A stretch of DNA of 64,000 nucleotides from Arthrobacter sp. Marseille-P9274 (lineage in GTDB: Bacteria; Actinomycetota; Actinomycetes; Actinomycetales; Micrococcaceae). Location of the stretch: positions 718,033 through 782,032 of the forward strand of contig NZ_CAMPOV010000001.1 of the NCBI RefSeq assembly GCF_946892675.1, given 5' to 3'. The notes beneath the pieces are model-generated. The model was not told where the DNA came from and made no database searches. It was given only the letters and a program-made list of their open reading frames with translations. Position 1 is the stretch's first letter. Each line of letters begins with the position of its first letter. Positions 1 to 8,114 of the stretch are shown piece by piece. The translations under genes and the position numbers were made by a program.

Positions 1-95
1 TCCTGCAGGAAACGCTGTGCCATGGCGAAGCCGATGCCGCTGGCGCCGCCGGTGACAACGGCCGTCCGTCCGGCGAAGTCGCTGATGCCGGCCAT
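1..95 (-). CDS. Short-chain dehydrogenase/reductase, N-terminal part (cut by window edge)
   Basis: Only the first 31 codons are in the window, starting from the ATG at 95. They encode the first beta strand and glycine-rich loop of a Rossmann fold, with the classical SDR cofactor motif TGGASGIG, so an NAD(P)-dependent oxidoreductase is very likely. The start lies two bases beyond the TAA stop of the FAD monooxygenase, so the gene is probably translationally coupled and is the last visible member of the P450 operon. In that setting it would oxidise a hydroxylated intermediate, but the catalytic YxxxK and substrate region lie outside the window. Confidence 0.85.
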   Translation of the reverse strand, partial: MAGISDFAGRTAVVTGGASGIGFAMAQRFLQ

Positions 96-97
96 AA

Positions 98-1306
98 TTA
101 CCACGCTCCGATCAGGGAAGGCGTTTCCAGGGACTTCGGGAAGAGCAGGCGCTTGACCACGGCTTCCTCGTCCGTGCGGAGCCGGCGGAGTGCCGCCAGG
201 TCTTCCTCCAGCCGCTCGGGATCCGACGAATGGTAGACCATCCGCTTGTTGTTGCTGGCGGTCGGGTTGACGATCTCGGTGAAGACCCGGCGGCGTTCAC
301 GGGCGTACTCATCCAGCACGGCGTCGTCGGCCTCGCCCCGGATAACCGCGGCCAGCGCCTCGGCAAGCACGTAGGTATCGAAGAGGCCGCTGGTCAGCCC
401 GAGCCCGCCAGTCGGGTTGGTCGCGTGGGCCGCGTCTCCGGCCAGCAGCACCCGTCCGGAGCGGAACGAGGTAGCAGCCCGCTGGTGCATGCTGTAGGGC
501 GAGAAGGCCTCGACGACCACGTTCTCCGGGTCCTTGACGATGGAGGCGAAGAAGCCGGGCATGCGCTCCGCGACCTGTTCTTCCGGCAGGGACGCGTCTT
601 CGCAGTAGGTGTAGCGCCACAGCCCCGTCTCGCCGCTGTTATCGATCTTGGTGATGATCGCGCCGTACTGGTCGTCGATGAGCATGGTGGTCTGACTGTA
701 GCCCGCAGCTTCGAAGGGATAGCGGATGTTGGTAGCCACGAAGCGCTCGGGCCAGGTGATGCCGTCGAAGTCGATGCCCTGGCTTTGGCGGACCCGGCTC
801 CGCGCTCCGTCGGCACCGATCAGCCAGGAACCTGACGCCGTGACCGTGCCCTTCGCCGTTTCGAAGCTGGCAGTCACCGAGTCCGCGTCCTGCTCCAGCC
901 CGACGAACTTGTGGTTCCAGAAGACCTCGGCGTTCGGGTAGCGGGACAGATGTTCAAGGGCGATCTCGACGAGGACGTTCTGGCCGAGGTGCAGGTTGTA
1001 CGGATGCTTGACGTGTCCTTCGAGGGACTTGAGCCCGTAGTGGATCTCCTCGCCGGTCTTGTGCACCTTGTAGGTGTAGTCCTGCTTGAGGAAGCCCCTC
1101 GCGGTAGCATCCTCGAACAGGCCCAGGCGCTCCAGCCCGTCCAGGACGGACCAGTGGTACACCATGGCCCGCGGCGACTGCACAACCTCGGCCGCCCGCT
1201 CGAAAACCGCCACCGGAACGCCGGCCCGGGCCAAGCCCAAAGCGTTGAGGATGCCAACGGGTCCGGCTCCGATGATGAGGACGGGCTGCTGCTGCTCGTT
1301 GTTCAT
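98..1306 (-). CDS. FAD-dependent aromatic-ring monooxygenase (PHBH / MhpA-type)
   Basis: This 402-residue protein has the class A flavoprotein monooxygenase layout. An N-terminal GxGxxG dinucleotide fold (IIGAGPVGILNALGLARAG, about residues 10-28) is followed by a GADGARSRVR segment (DG motif) near 165-174 and the second FAD motif GDAAHATNPTGGLGL near 290-304. Family members use NAD(P)H and O2 to hydroxylate phenolic rings; length is normal for the ~400-residue PHBH-like group and shorter than MhpA, which carries an extra C-terminal domain. The ATG at 1306 follows an AGGGA site ten bases upstream. It sits between the P450 reductase and an SDR in one leftward operon, suggesting ring hydroxylation after P450 attack. 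The substrate cannot be read from the sequence. Confidence 0.85.
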   Translation of the reverse strand: MNNEQQQPVLIIGAGPVGILNALGLARAGVPVAVFERAAEVVQSPRAMVYHWSVLDGLERLGLFEDATARGFLKQDYTYKVHKTGEEIHYGLKSLEGHVKHPYNLHLGQNVLVEIALEHLSRYPNAEVFWNHKFVGLEQDADSVTASFETAKGTVTASGSWLIGADGARSRVRQSQGIDFDGITWPERFVATNIRYPFEAAGYSQTTMLIDDQYGAIITKIDNSGETGLWRYTYCEDASLPEEQVAERMPGFFASIVKDPENVVVEAFSPYSMHQRAATSFRSGRVLLAGDAAHATNPTGGLGLTSGLFDTYVLAEALAAVIRGEADDAVLDEYARERRRVFTEIVNPTASNNKRMVYHSSDPERLEEDLAALRRLRTDEEAVVKRLLFPKSLETPSLIGAW

Positions 1307-1327
1307 GCTGTGATGTCCCTGCCTGAT

Positions 1328-2311
1328 CTAGAGTTCGAGTTCGATGACGTCGGACTTGGCCCGGGAGACACAGATCATCATCATCTCGTTGGAAGCCTTT
1401 TCCTCGTCGCTGAGGATGGAATCGCGGTGGTCGGCCTCGCCGCACAGGATGCGGGTCTCACAGGTTCCGCAGGTTCCTTCCATGCAGGAGAAAATCACGG
1501 GCGCCCCCGCTTCCTCGGCGACCTCGACGATATTACGGTCCGCGGGCACCTCGATTTCCAGTCCGCTCAGGGCGAGCCTGACCGTGAACGACGACGTTGC
1601 GGCCGTCAGCGCCTCAGCGTCCTTGGGCGCGAAGCGCTCCAGGTGCAATGTCCCGGCGGGCCAATCCGCCGTCGTGCTTTCCAACGCCCGCAGCAGCCCC
1701 TCGGGACCGCAGGCATAGATCTTGTAGTCCTCGCGGGGAGTCCCCAAAAGGGCGGCCAGGTCCGGGAAGCCGAACTCATCATCCGGGCGGATCTCGACTT
1801 TGCCGGGGTACGCGTCCGCGAGTTCCTTCCAGAAGCCCATCGAAGAGCGTGAGCGTCCCATGAAGGTCATCTTCCAGTCCGCGCCCTGCCGCTCTGCCGC
1901 CTCGATCATGGGCATCATCGGGGTGACGCCCACGCCTGCCGCGATGAAGTGGTAGGCAGGGGATTCCACCAGCGGGAAATTGTTCCGGGGGCCGGACACC
2001 TCGACGATATCGCCCTCGCGCAGTTCCTCGTGGATGTACCGGGAACCGCCCCGGCCCGCAGGCTCGTTCAGGATGCCCAGGCGGTAGGATCCGCTGGCCT
2101 CCGGCGCGCTGCACAGCGAGTACTGGCGGCTAAGCCCCGAGGGCAGATGGACCTCGATGTGTGCGCCCGGCTCCCATACCGGAAGATCAGTTCCCTCCGG
2201 GTGGACCAGTTCCAGTTCGGCGACACAGTCGGAGGCACTGCGCTTGGTCCGGAGCTGCAAGGGGGTGCGGTCCAGCACGGTCAGGGGCCGCTGCAAAGTT
2301 TCGGCAGTCAT
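1328..2311 (-). CDS. PDR-type oxidoreductase with C-terminal [2Fe-2S] ferredoxin domain (P450 reductase)
   Basis: This 327-residue protein has the phthalate dioxygenase reductase order: a flavin-binding barrel (RQYSLCS near 67-73, then GRGGSRYIHE), an NAD(P)H-binding fold (AAGVGVTPMMPM near 125-136; YACGPEGLL near 198-206) and a plant-type ferredoxin domain at the C-terminus with the cluster cysteines in SCMEGTCGTC and a later cysteine in ILCGEADHRDS. It should pass electrons from NADH through flavin and [2Fe-2S] to the P450 encoded 12 bp upstream. The ATG at 2311 is preceded by AAGGAG. Its reductase domain resembles the C-terminal half of the nearby P450 fusion, including DHRDSIL followed by T/SDEEK-like residues. 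Confidence 0.9.
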   Translation of the reverse strand: MTAETLQRPLTVLDRTPLQLRTKRSASDCVAELELVHPEGTDLPVWEPGAHIEVHLPSGLSRQYSLCSAPEASGSYRLGILNEPAGRGGSRYIHEELREGDIVEVSGPRNNFPLVESPAYHFIAAGVGVTPMMPMIEAAERQGADWKMTFMGRSRSSMGFWKELADAYPGKVEIRPDDEFGFPDLAALLGTPREDYKIYACGPEGLLRALESTTADWPAGTLHLERFAPKDAEALTAATSSFTVRLALSGLEIEVPADRNIVEVAEEAGAPVIFSCMEGTCGTCETRILCGEADHRDSILSDEEKASNEMMMICVSRAKSDVIELEL

Positions 2312-2323
2312 GTCGTCTTCTCC

Positions 2324-3502
2324 TTACTTCTCGAAACGAACGCGGACGTGGCTCCACCCGGTCCGGAGCGGCCGGCCGTTGGACACCGGTTCGGCGGCCA
2401 GTTCGAAGTTGCTGGTCTTGGCCAGGATTTGCGCCAGCATCGTCTGCAGCTCTGCCCGGGCAATGGGCGCGCCCATGCACTGGTGCGGCCCGTGGCCGAA
2501 GGTCAGGTGCGGGTTCGGGGAACGGTCCGCGCGGTATTCGTTCCCCTGCTCAAACTTGTCCTCGTCGCGGTTGGCGGAGTACACGTTCAGCCCCACCTTC
2601 GAGCCCTGCGGAATCGTGATGCCGTAGGCCTCGACGTCCTTGGTGGCCTTGCGGCCCGTGTGGTGCAGCGGCGGCGCCAGCCGCAGCAGCTCTTCTACGG
2701 CTGACTCAATGAGCTCCGGCTTGCGGCGCAGCTCGTCCTGCGCCTCCGGATGGCTGCCGAGGTAGGACATGATGGAACCGATGGCCGCGGTCGTCGTGTC
2801 GGCTCCGGCGGAAAAGATCTGCACGCCGATGGCGACCGCCTCTTCGTGCGTCACCGGCCGGCCCTCGGGCTCCAGCTCCAGCACGCCGGTCATGATGTCG
2901 ATGGCAGGGTCCTGCGGGTTGGCGCGGCGGTCCTCGATGAGCGCCTCGACCGTCGGATTCCACAGGTTCTTGTTGACCTCGCGCAGGGCCTCGACGTCGT
3001 GCCGGACGGCGTCCGCCTTCGCAAGGCTGGCGGCCATGGTCTTCCAGGCATCGTCGGGCAGGAGCATGAACTTGGCCAACACCTGCTGCGGCACGATCGT
3101 TCCGAATTCCTCGATCATGTCGCCCCCTCCCGCTTCGATCAGGGGATCAAGGCTGCGGGCCACGATATCTTCGATGTCGGGCACAAGCATGGCCACCCGC
3201 TGCGGGGTGAAGTACTGCGCCAGGAACTTGCGGAAGAACGTGTGGGTCGGCGGGTTCTCCTGGATTGGGATGGACCGCATGAACTCCGGAAACTCCAGGA
3301 ACGGCTGCCCGCTCGCGTAGGTCCGCCAGTCGCGGGAGCCCTTCTGCACGTCCGCGTAGCGCGTGAAGTCGTAGAAGCCGTCGTAGTCGCTGGTGAAAGC
3401 CAGCGGACGCTCCGCCCGCAGCCGGTCGTATTCGGAGGGGTAGTCGGTCACCTCAATCGGGTTCCAGTCGTCCTGAATCCGGGGGTTGGCTTCGATGGTC
3501 AC
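2324..3502 (-). CDS. Cytochrome P450
   Basis: A 392-residue soluble bacterial P450. Visible signatures are the I-helix oxygen-activation motif (SAGADTTTAAIGS, about 230-243), the K-helix ExxR in EELLR (about 270), and the heme loop FGHGPHQCMG with the proximal cysteine near residue 342. I place the start at the GTG at 3502 because AAGGAGG lies about seven bases upstream; a more upstream ATG at 3541 would put that ribosome site inside the coding region. It heads an operon with a dedicated [2Fe-2S] reductase, a FAD hydroxylase and an SDR, divergent from a LysR gene. O-dealkylation or hydroxylation of an aromatic or alicyclic compound is plausible but not shown. Confidence 0.92.
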   Translation of the reverse strand: MTIEANPRIQDDWNPIEVTDYPSEYDRLRAERPLAFTSDYDGFYDFTRYADVQKGSRDWRTYASGQPFLEFPEFMRSIPIQENPPTHTFFRKFLAQYFTPQRVAMLVPDIEDIVARSLDPLIEAGGGDMIEEFGTIVPQQVLAKFMLLPDDAWKTMAASLAKADAVRHDVEALREVNKNLWNPTVEALIEDRRANPQDPAIDIMTGVLELEPEGRPVTHEEAVAIGVQIFSAGADTTTAAIGSIMSYLGSHPEAQDELRRKPELIESAVEELLRLAPPLHHTGRKATKDVEAYGITIPQGSKVGLNVYSANRDEDKFEQGNEYRADRSPNPHLTFGHGPHQCMGAPIARAELQTMLAQILAKTSNFELAAEPVSNGRPLRTGWSHVRVRFEK

Positions 3503-3579
3503 GATGCAGCCTCCTTGCTCTTGTCGTGTGATAGCTGTCACTGATTTGAGACCACCCTAAGGTGACGCAGGCGACACAG

Positions 3580-3629
3580 CCATACTTTTACAACAAACCG
3601 AGCGGGTTAGACATACACTCAAAGTATGG
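3580..3629. promoter_or_regulatory. Divergent regulatory region with LysR-type box ATAC-N7-GTAT
   Basis: Between the P450 operon and the LysR gene there is a perfect 9-bp inverted repeat, CCATACTTT (3580-3588) and AAAGTATGG (3621-3629). Nested in its right part is ATAC-ACTCAAA-GTAT at 3613-3627, which matches the ATAC-N7-GTAT recognition site known for BenM/CatM/CbnR-type LysR regulators. TACACT at 3614-3619 is a plausible -10 element placed six bases before the LysR ATG, implying a leaderless, self-repressed regulator mRNA. The assignment is by pattern only. Confidence 0.6.
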
Positions 3630-4543
3630 ATATTCGCCACATTCGCTACTTCCTGGAGATCAGCCGCCAAGGGTCGATCTCGAAGGCGGCCAAGGTGCTG
3701 CAAATGACACAGCCGCCCTTGAGCGCAGCGCTCAAGAACCTGGAGGATGAACTGGGCGTCAAGCTGCTCGAGCGCACGGCGCGAGGCATCGTCCCGACCA
3801 GGGCGGGCGAACTGCTGCTGCAGAAGGGCACCCGGCTGGTCGACGAGACGGACCAGCTTGCGCGGGAACTGAGCCGACAGGGCAAAGGGCTGAGCGGCAG
3901 CCTTCACCTCGCCGTCATCCTGCCGTTTGCCTGGGCGTATCTGCCCCGAGTCCTGGCGCGCTTCGGCGACCTCTCCCCCAATGCCGATGTCACCCTCACC
4001 GACGTCCAGTCGGCGACCGTCATCGAAGGCATCCGTTCGGGGAGCCTCGATATCGCCATCGTCGCAACCGGAGCCCCCGCCAAGCTGCGCACGATGTACC
4101 AGGAGGACATGGTGATCGAGCCCATCTCGAAGCTCTCGCTGTCCGCCGTGCTGCCGAACCGGTTCAAGGACTCCCCCAAATCCGTAGGCCTCGCGGACCT
4201 GATGGAGGAGACCTGGCTTCTGCCCGCGCCGACCATCCGGGTGCCGGGCATCACCGAACTGATGGTCGACTACTGGCTGGAGCAGGGGCTGTCCCTGCCC
4301 CGCATGAAGTCGGTGACGAGCCTGCAGACGACGTTGCCGCTGGTGGCTGCGGACATGGGCATCAGCATCATGCCGCCCGAAATCCAGCAGATCGCCAAGA
4401 CCACAGTCGTCACCCGGCACGTCGACCCGCCCCTGCCGCCGCTGCACGTCGTTGCAATGTGGAGCTCGCAGCGGGCGCTGACCGAGGTGGCATCCAAGTT
4501 CGTCGAGGTCCTGCTCGGTCCCCGAGCGAAGCGGTCGCCCTAG
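3626..4543 (+). CDS. LysR-type transcriptional regulator
   Basis: A 305-residue LTTR: an N-terminal winged helix-turn-helix (MDIRHIRYFLEI, then GSISKAAKVLQMTQPPLSAALKNLE, about residues 1-60) and a periplasmic-binding-like effector domain from about 90 to the end. It is transcribed divergently from the P450 operon and convergently with the P450-fusion set, so it most likely controls one or both in response to a pathway compound. The ATG at 3626 has no ribosome site upstream but sits six bases after a TACACT -10-like element, which fits leaderless translation. The ATAC-N7-GTAT box overlaps its own start codon. Confidence 0.9.
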   Translation: MDIRHIRYFLEISRQGSISKAAKVLQMTQPPLSAALKNLEDELGVKLLERTARGIVPTRAGELLLQKGTRLVDETDQLARELSRQGKGLSGSLHLAVILPFAWAYLPRVLARFGDLSPNADVTLTDVQSATVIEGIRSGSLDIAIVATGAPAKLRTMYQEDMVIEPISKLSLSAVLPNRFKDSPKSVGLADLMEETWLLPAPTIRVPGITELMVDYWLEQGLSLPRMKSVTSLQTTLPLVAADMGISIMPPEIQQIAKTTVVTRHVDPPLPPLHVVAMWSSQRALTEVASKFVEVLLGPRAKRSP

Positions 4544-4587
4544 CCCGGGAGAGCCGAAGCGACCGCCTGCCTCAGGCATAAATGCCT
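4531..4587. terminator. Bidirectional hairpins between convergent LysR and P450-fusion genes
   Basis: Two inverted repeats occupy the 42-bp convergent gap and its edges: GCGGTCGC (4531-4538) with GCGACCGC (4559-4566), and AGGCAT-AA-ATGCCT (4574-4587), which overlaps the stop codon of the P450 fusion. There is no long T tract. The position between converging genes suggests transcription termination in both directions. Confidence 0.45.
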
Positions 4588-6826
4588 AGAGAGCGAGCTT
4601 CAGCGGGCAGCCGCCCTGGGAGCGCGAGACGCAGATGAACATGCTTTCGCTGCTCTCCTTCTCGTCGTCCGTCAGGATGGAGTCGCGGTGGTCGGGCCGG
4701 CCGGAAATGACCGGGGTCTCGCAGGTCCCGCACGTTCCCTCGTTGCAGGAGGAGAGCGCCGGCAGTCCTGCGGCCTCGGCGACTTCGAGGATGGACTTGT
4801 CCGCCGGTACGGTCAGCGTGACGCCGCTGTCTACGAACTCGACCTCGAACGCCACGTCCCCGGTCGTGTCGATGTCCTTCGCGACGAAGCGCTCCACATG
4901 GAGGCTCCCGGACGGCCAGTGGGAGGACGCCTTTTCCACGACGTTCAGCAGCGGTTCGGGACCGCAGCAGTAGATCAGCGTGTCCGGCCGCACCTCGGCC
5001 AGGTAGGCGCCGAAGTCAACGCGTCCGTCCGTGTCCTCGGGGACGAAGCGCACCCGGTCCCCGTAGCCTTCGAGCTCGTCGAGGAAGGCCATCGTGGAAC
5101 GGGACCGGCCGCCGTAGACCAAGGTCCACTCCGCGCCCTCGCGCTCCGCCTGCTCGACCATGGCCAGGATCGGCGTAATCCCGATACCGCCGGCGATGAA
5201 GACGTACCGCCCCGCGGGCTGGAGGACGAAGTTGTTCCGCGGCTGGCTGACCGTCACCGTCCCGCCAGCGCGGACAGTCTCGTGGATGGCCCGCGAACCG
5301 CCGCGGCCGGCCTCTTCCTTCAGCACGCCGACGCGCCAGGCCTCCTGGTTCCCGCCCGGGGTGCACAGCGAGTACTGCCGGACGAAGCCACCGACATGGA
5401 CGTCGATGTGCGACCCGGGAGTCCACGCGGGCAGCGGCGCCCCGGCCGGGTCCTCGAGGGTCAGGGAAAGCACGCCCTCGGATTCCTGCCGGCATTCGCT
5501 GACCCGAAGCTCCAGCGTCGCCGCGGGATCGGCGGGGAGTTCGACGGCGTGCTGCGGCGCTGCGGCCGCGACATCCCACTCCACGTCCAGGCTGCGGCGC
5601 ACCGGCAGCAGCGCCATCCGGATGAAGTCGAGTCCCCAGTCCTTCGCCGGGCGCAGGCTCGGCAGGCGCTCGTACAGGACGTGCAGTCCGGTCGACCCCT
5701 GCACCCGGGCCAGCGGCTGGCCGAGGCAGGTGTGCCGTCCCTTGGTAAAGGCCAGGTGGTCGCGCGGGTCCTCGCGGTGGATATCGAACTCGAAGGGCCG
5801 GTCGTAGTACTCGGGGTCGGTGTTTACCGCGGACAGCGCGATCCAGATCATGTCGCCGGCCTTGATGTCGGCCCCGCCGATGGTCACGTCCACGTTGGCG
5901 CGGCGGGAGGCGAAGGTGGAGGACGGCCGGCGGCGGACGGTCTCGTCGAAGACCCGCTGCCACAGCCCGTCAGCCTTGGCATTCTCAAGCACCGCGGGGT
6001 TCTCGGTCAGGAAGATCACGGCGTTGGCCATGGCCTGGGCCGTGGTGTCCGTGCCTGCCGCGGAGAACTCGCCCAGGTGCAGGGCGATCTGTGCCTCGGA
6101 GAGCGAGTAGTTGCCGTCCCGGCCCTTGTCGCGGGCCATGACGGAGATCAGGTCGTCGGCCGCGCTCTCCCGCCGTTCGCGCACAATGTCCCGCAGCACC
6201 AGCTGGGCGGCGACGTAGCGGTCCCACACCTCGGTGCGGCGCGGTTCCGGCAGCGGCTCCTGCGCACTGGCCAGCACCTGGAAGAAGTCGTCGCGCAGCT
6301 GGCGCATCATCGGTTCCAGCTCGGCCGACAGATCCATCAGCGCCATCAGTGTCTGGGTGGTCAGCTCCAGGCAGTAGGCGTCCATCAGGTTCCCGCCGCC
6401 GTCGGCCTCGATGCGGTCGATGATCCGGTGGGCGCGGGCCTCGATCTCGGGCTGCAGTGCATCCATCCGGGGCTGCAGGAACGCCTTCTGCGCCACGCGC
6501 CGGGCAATCGTGTGCCCCTGCGGATCCGAGCCGACCAGGATCCGCGAAATCAGCTCCGCGGGCATGGTCTCGGCATGCTTCTCCGGCACGGTGATCAGGC
6601 CGGCGTTGGAGGCGCTCGAGAACTTCTGCCAGTCCGGCAGGATCATCTCGGCGTCGGCCCGCCGGGTAACGATCCAGGCGTTCAGGTACGGGAAGAAGAA
6701 GGTGGGCGAGTCGCCGCGCACGTCGGCGAAGTGGCGTGCCGGGTCGCGGTAGTAGTCGTCGCCCATCGGGTCGAAGTCGGGGGCCAGCGGGCCGCGTTCG
6801 CGGACCTGGGTGGTCTCGGTGCTCAT
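4586..6826 (-). CDS. Self-sufficient cytochrome P450 fused to PDR-type reductase (CYP116B-like)
   Basis: A 746-residue single-chain monooxygenase. Residues about 1-420 are a P450 domain with I-helix motif SAAGTDTTAQAMA and heme loop FTKGRHTCLGQP (cysteine near 366). Residues about 430-746 form a phthalate dioxygenase reductase: flavin domain (RQYSLCTP), NAD(P)H fold (AGGIGITPILAM; YCCGPEPLL) and a C-terminal [2Fe-2S] domain with SCNEGTCGTC. This is the CYP116B layout, known for catalysis without partner proteins. The ATG at 6826 follows GGAACCCTC. It lies 11 bp downstream of an esterase-like gene in a leftward set with an SDR. Substrate unknown; the standalone P450 plus reductase across the LysR gene is a split version of the same system. 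Confidence 0.93.
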   Translation of the reverse strand: MSTETTQVRERGPLAPDFDPMGDDYYRDPARHFADVRGDSPTFFFPYLNAWIVTRRADAEMILPDWQKFSSASNAGLITVPEKHAETMPAELISRILVGSDPQGHTIARRVAQKAFLQPRMDALQPEIEARAHRIIDRIEADGGGNLMDAYCLELTTQTLMALMDLSAELEPMMRQLRDDFFQVLASAQEPLPEPRRTEVWDRYVAAQLVLRDIVRERRESAADDLISVMARDKGRDGNYSLSEAQIALHLGEFSAAGTDTTAQAMANAVIFLTENPAVLENAKADGLWQRVFDETVRRRPSSTFASRRANVDVTIGGADIKAGDMIWIALSAVNTDPEYYDRPFEFDIHREDPRDHLAFTKGRHTCLGQPLARVQGSTGLHVLYERLPSLRPAKDWGLDFIRMALLPVRRSLDVEWDVAAAAPQHAVELPADPAATLELRVSECRQESEGVLSLTLEDPAGAPLPAWTPGSHIDVHVGGFVRQYSLCTPGGNQEAWRVGVLKEEAGRGGSRAIHETVRAGGTVTVSQPRNNFVLQPAGRYVFIAGGIGITPILAMVEQAEREGAEWTLVYGGRSRSTMAFLDELEGYGDRVRFVPEDTDGRVDFGAYLAEVRPDTLIYCCGPEPLLNVVEKASSHWPSGSLHVERFVAKDIDTTGDVAFEVEFVDSGVTLTVPADKSILEVAEAAGLPALSSCNEGTCGTCETPVISGRPDHRDSILTDDEKESSESMFICVSRSQGGCPLKLAL

Positions 6827-6837
6827 GAGGGTTCCAA

Positions 6838-7995
6838 TCAGAGGGCCGCGGAGGCGGCGATGGTGGAAAGCTTCTGGAAGCGCAGGACGTTGTCGCCCTC
6901 GTCCATGACGCCGGCGGTGAGGCAGACGAAGGTCATGTCCCGCTCCGGGTCGATCCAGAACAGGGTGGATCCGGCGCCGTAGTTACCGTGGGTCCGGGGG
7001 CTGGTGAACGGGCCGAAGAAGGACGCGTGCGTGCCGGTGCCGCTGAGCGAGAAGCCCAGGCCGAAGTTGCCCTTGGGCTCCTCCCAGCCTCGGGCACGGG
7101 CGATCATGGCGTACAGGTCATTGGTCATGTCGCCGGTCTGCAGCGTGGTGGCCGCGTCCAGGACCGCCGGCGCGATCAGCTGCCGGCCGCCGGACTCGCC
7201 CTTGCGCCGGATCATCTCCGCAAAGGCGAAGACGTCGGCCGCGGTGCTGACCGAACCGACCCACGGCATCTCGGCTTCCTCGTCCACCACCTCGTTGAGG
7301 ATCTCGACGTCCCGGGCGGAGAGCCAGCCGCTGTCCGGAATGTACGCCTTGAGCGGCACGATCCGCTCCTGCCACTCCTCCAGCGGGCCGAAGCGGGTGT
7401 CCTTCAGCCCGAGCGGTCCGAACAGGTTCTTCTCGGCCAGGTCCCGGAACGAGTCCGCCCCGTAGACGCGGCGCAGCATTTCGCCCATCAGCGCGTGGTT
7501 GACGGCCGGCGAGTAGGTCAGGTTGGAGCCGGGCTCGTGGATGACGTCCAGGTTGCAGATCGCCTCGATCGTCTTGGCGAGGTTGCCCAGTTCTTCGGTG
7601 GGCAGCGGCTCGGGCGTGGCCGGCATGCCGGAGCGGTGCGTCAGCAGGTGCGCCAGGTTGACCCGGTCCTTGCGCAGGGCGCGGAAGCGCGAGGGGCCGA
7701 AGAACTCCGGGATGACGTCCACAACCCGGGTGCTCAGGGCCAGCTTTCCCTCGCCGAGGGCCTGGTAGACCAGCGCATTGGTGAACGCCTTGGTCAGGGA
7801 CAGCACCCGGAAGATGCTGTCTTCGCGCATTTCGCGCTGCCCCGCCCGGTCCGCCCAACCGAGCGTGGCGTCCAGCGCCACTTCGCCGTGCCGGGCGACG
7901 ATGACGCGCGCGCCGTCGTAGTCTCCGGCGCCGATGTCGTTGCGGATGGTGGTCTCGAGCAGTTCGAGGGTCTCGGGATTCAAGTCGTGGCTCAT
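6838..7995 (-). CDS. Serine hydrolase of the beta-lactamase fold (family VIII esterase-like)
   Basis: This 385-residue protein has the SxxK nucleophile motif (SLTKAF, about residue 67-72), a tyrosine segment YSPAVNH near 165 that takes the place of the class C YxN motif, and a C-terminal HGNYGAGSTLFW region where beta-lactamases carry KTG. Cytoplasmic proteins of this type are usually esterases (EstB family) rather than antibiotic-resistance enzymes, and there is no signal peptide here. The ATG at 7995 is preceded by AGGAG eight bases upstream. Lying directly ahead of the P450 fusion, it could cleave an ester or lactone in the same pathway. Confidence 0.82.
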   Translation of the reverse strand: MSHDLNPETLELLETTIRNDIGAGDYDGARVIVARHGEVALDATLGWADRAGQREMREDSIFRVLSLTKAFTNALVYQALGEGKLALSTRVVDVIPEFFGPSRFRALRKDRVNLAHLLTHRSGMPATPEPLPTEELGNLAKTIEAICNLDVIHEPGSNLTYSPAVNHALMGEMLRRVYGADSFRDLAEKNLFGPLGLKDTRFGPLEEWQERIVPLKAYIPDSGWLSARDVEILNEVVDEEAEMPWVGSVSTAADVFAFAEMIRRKGESGGRQLIAPAVLDAATTLQTGDMTNDLYAMIARARGWEEPKGNFGLGFSLSGTGTHASFFGPFTSPRTHGNYGAGSTLFWIDPERDMTFVCLTAGVMDEGDNVLRFQKLSTIAASAAL

Positions 7996-8043
7996 GGAGT
8001 CTTCTCCTGTGGGTCGCGGAAGTCTGGGGTGGGGGAAGGCGGG

Positions 8044-8078
8044 ACGTACGACGGCGGTGCGCCGCCGCCGTCGTACGT
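8044..8078. terminator. Strong GC hairpin between SDR and esterase genes
   Basis: A perfect 14-bp inverted repeat, ACGTACGACGGCGG (8044-8057) and CCGCCGTCGTACGT (8065-8078), with a 7-base loop. It lies in the 119-bp gap between the SDR stop and the esterase start, so it could stop or attenuate leftward transcription inside this gene set. The stem core TACGACGGCGG recurs in the hairpin at 32020-32050. Confidence 0.7.
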
Positions 8079-8114
8079 TGCAGTGGCGCAGAGGTGCTTT
8101 GGGGCGCAGGCCTA

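Noticed and set aside
4688-6982. A 764-codon + strand frame opposite the P450 fusion
   Set aside because: The reverse strand encodes a complete P450-reductase with all motifs; the + strand product has none.
6838-7995. Antibiotic-resistance beta-lactamase
   Set aside because: No signal peptide, altered YxN and KTG positions, and a catabolic gene context fit an esterase better.
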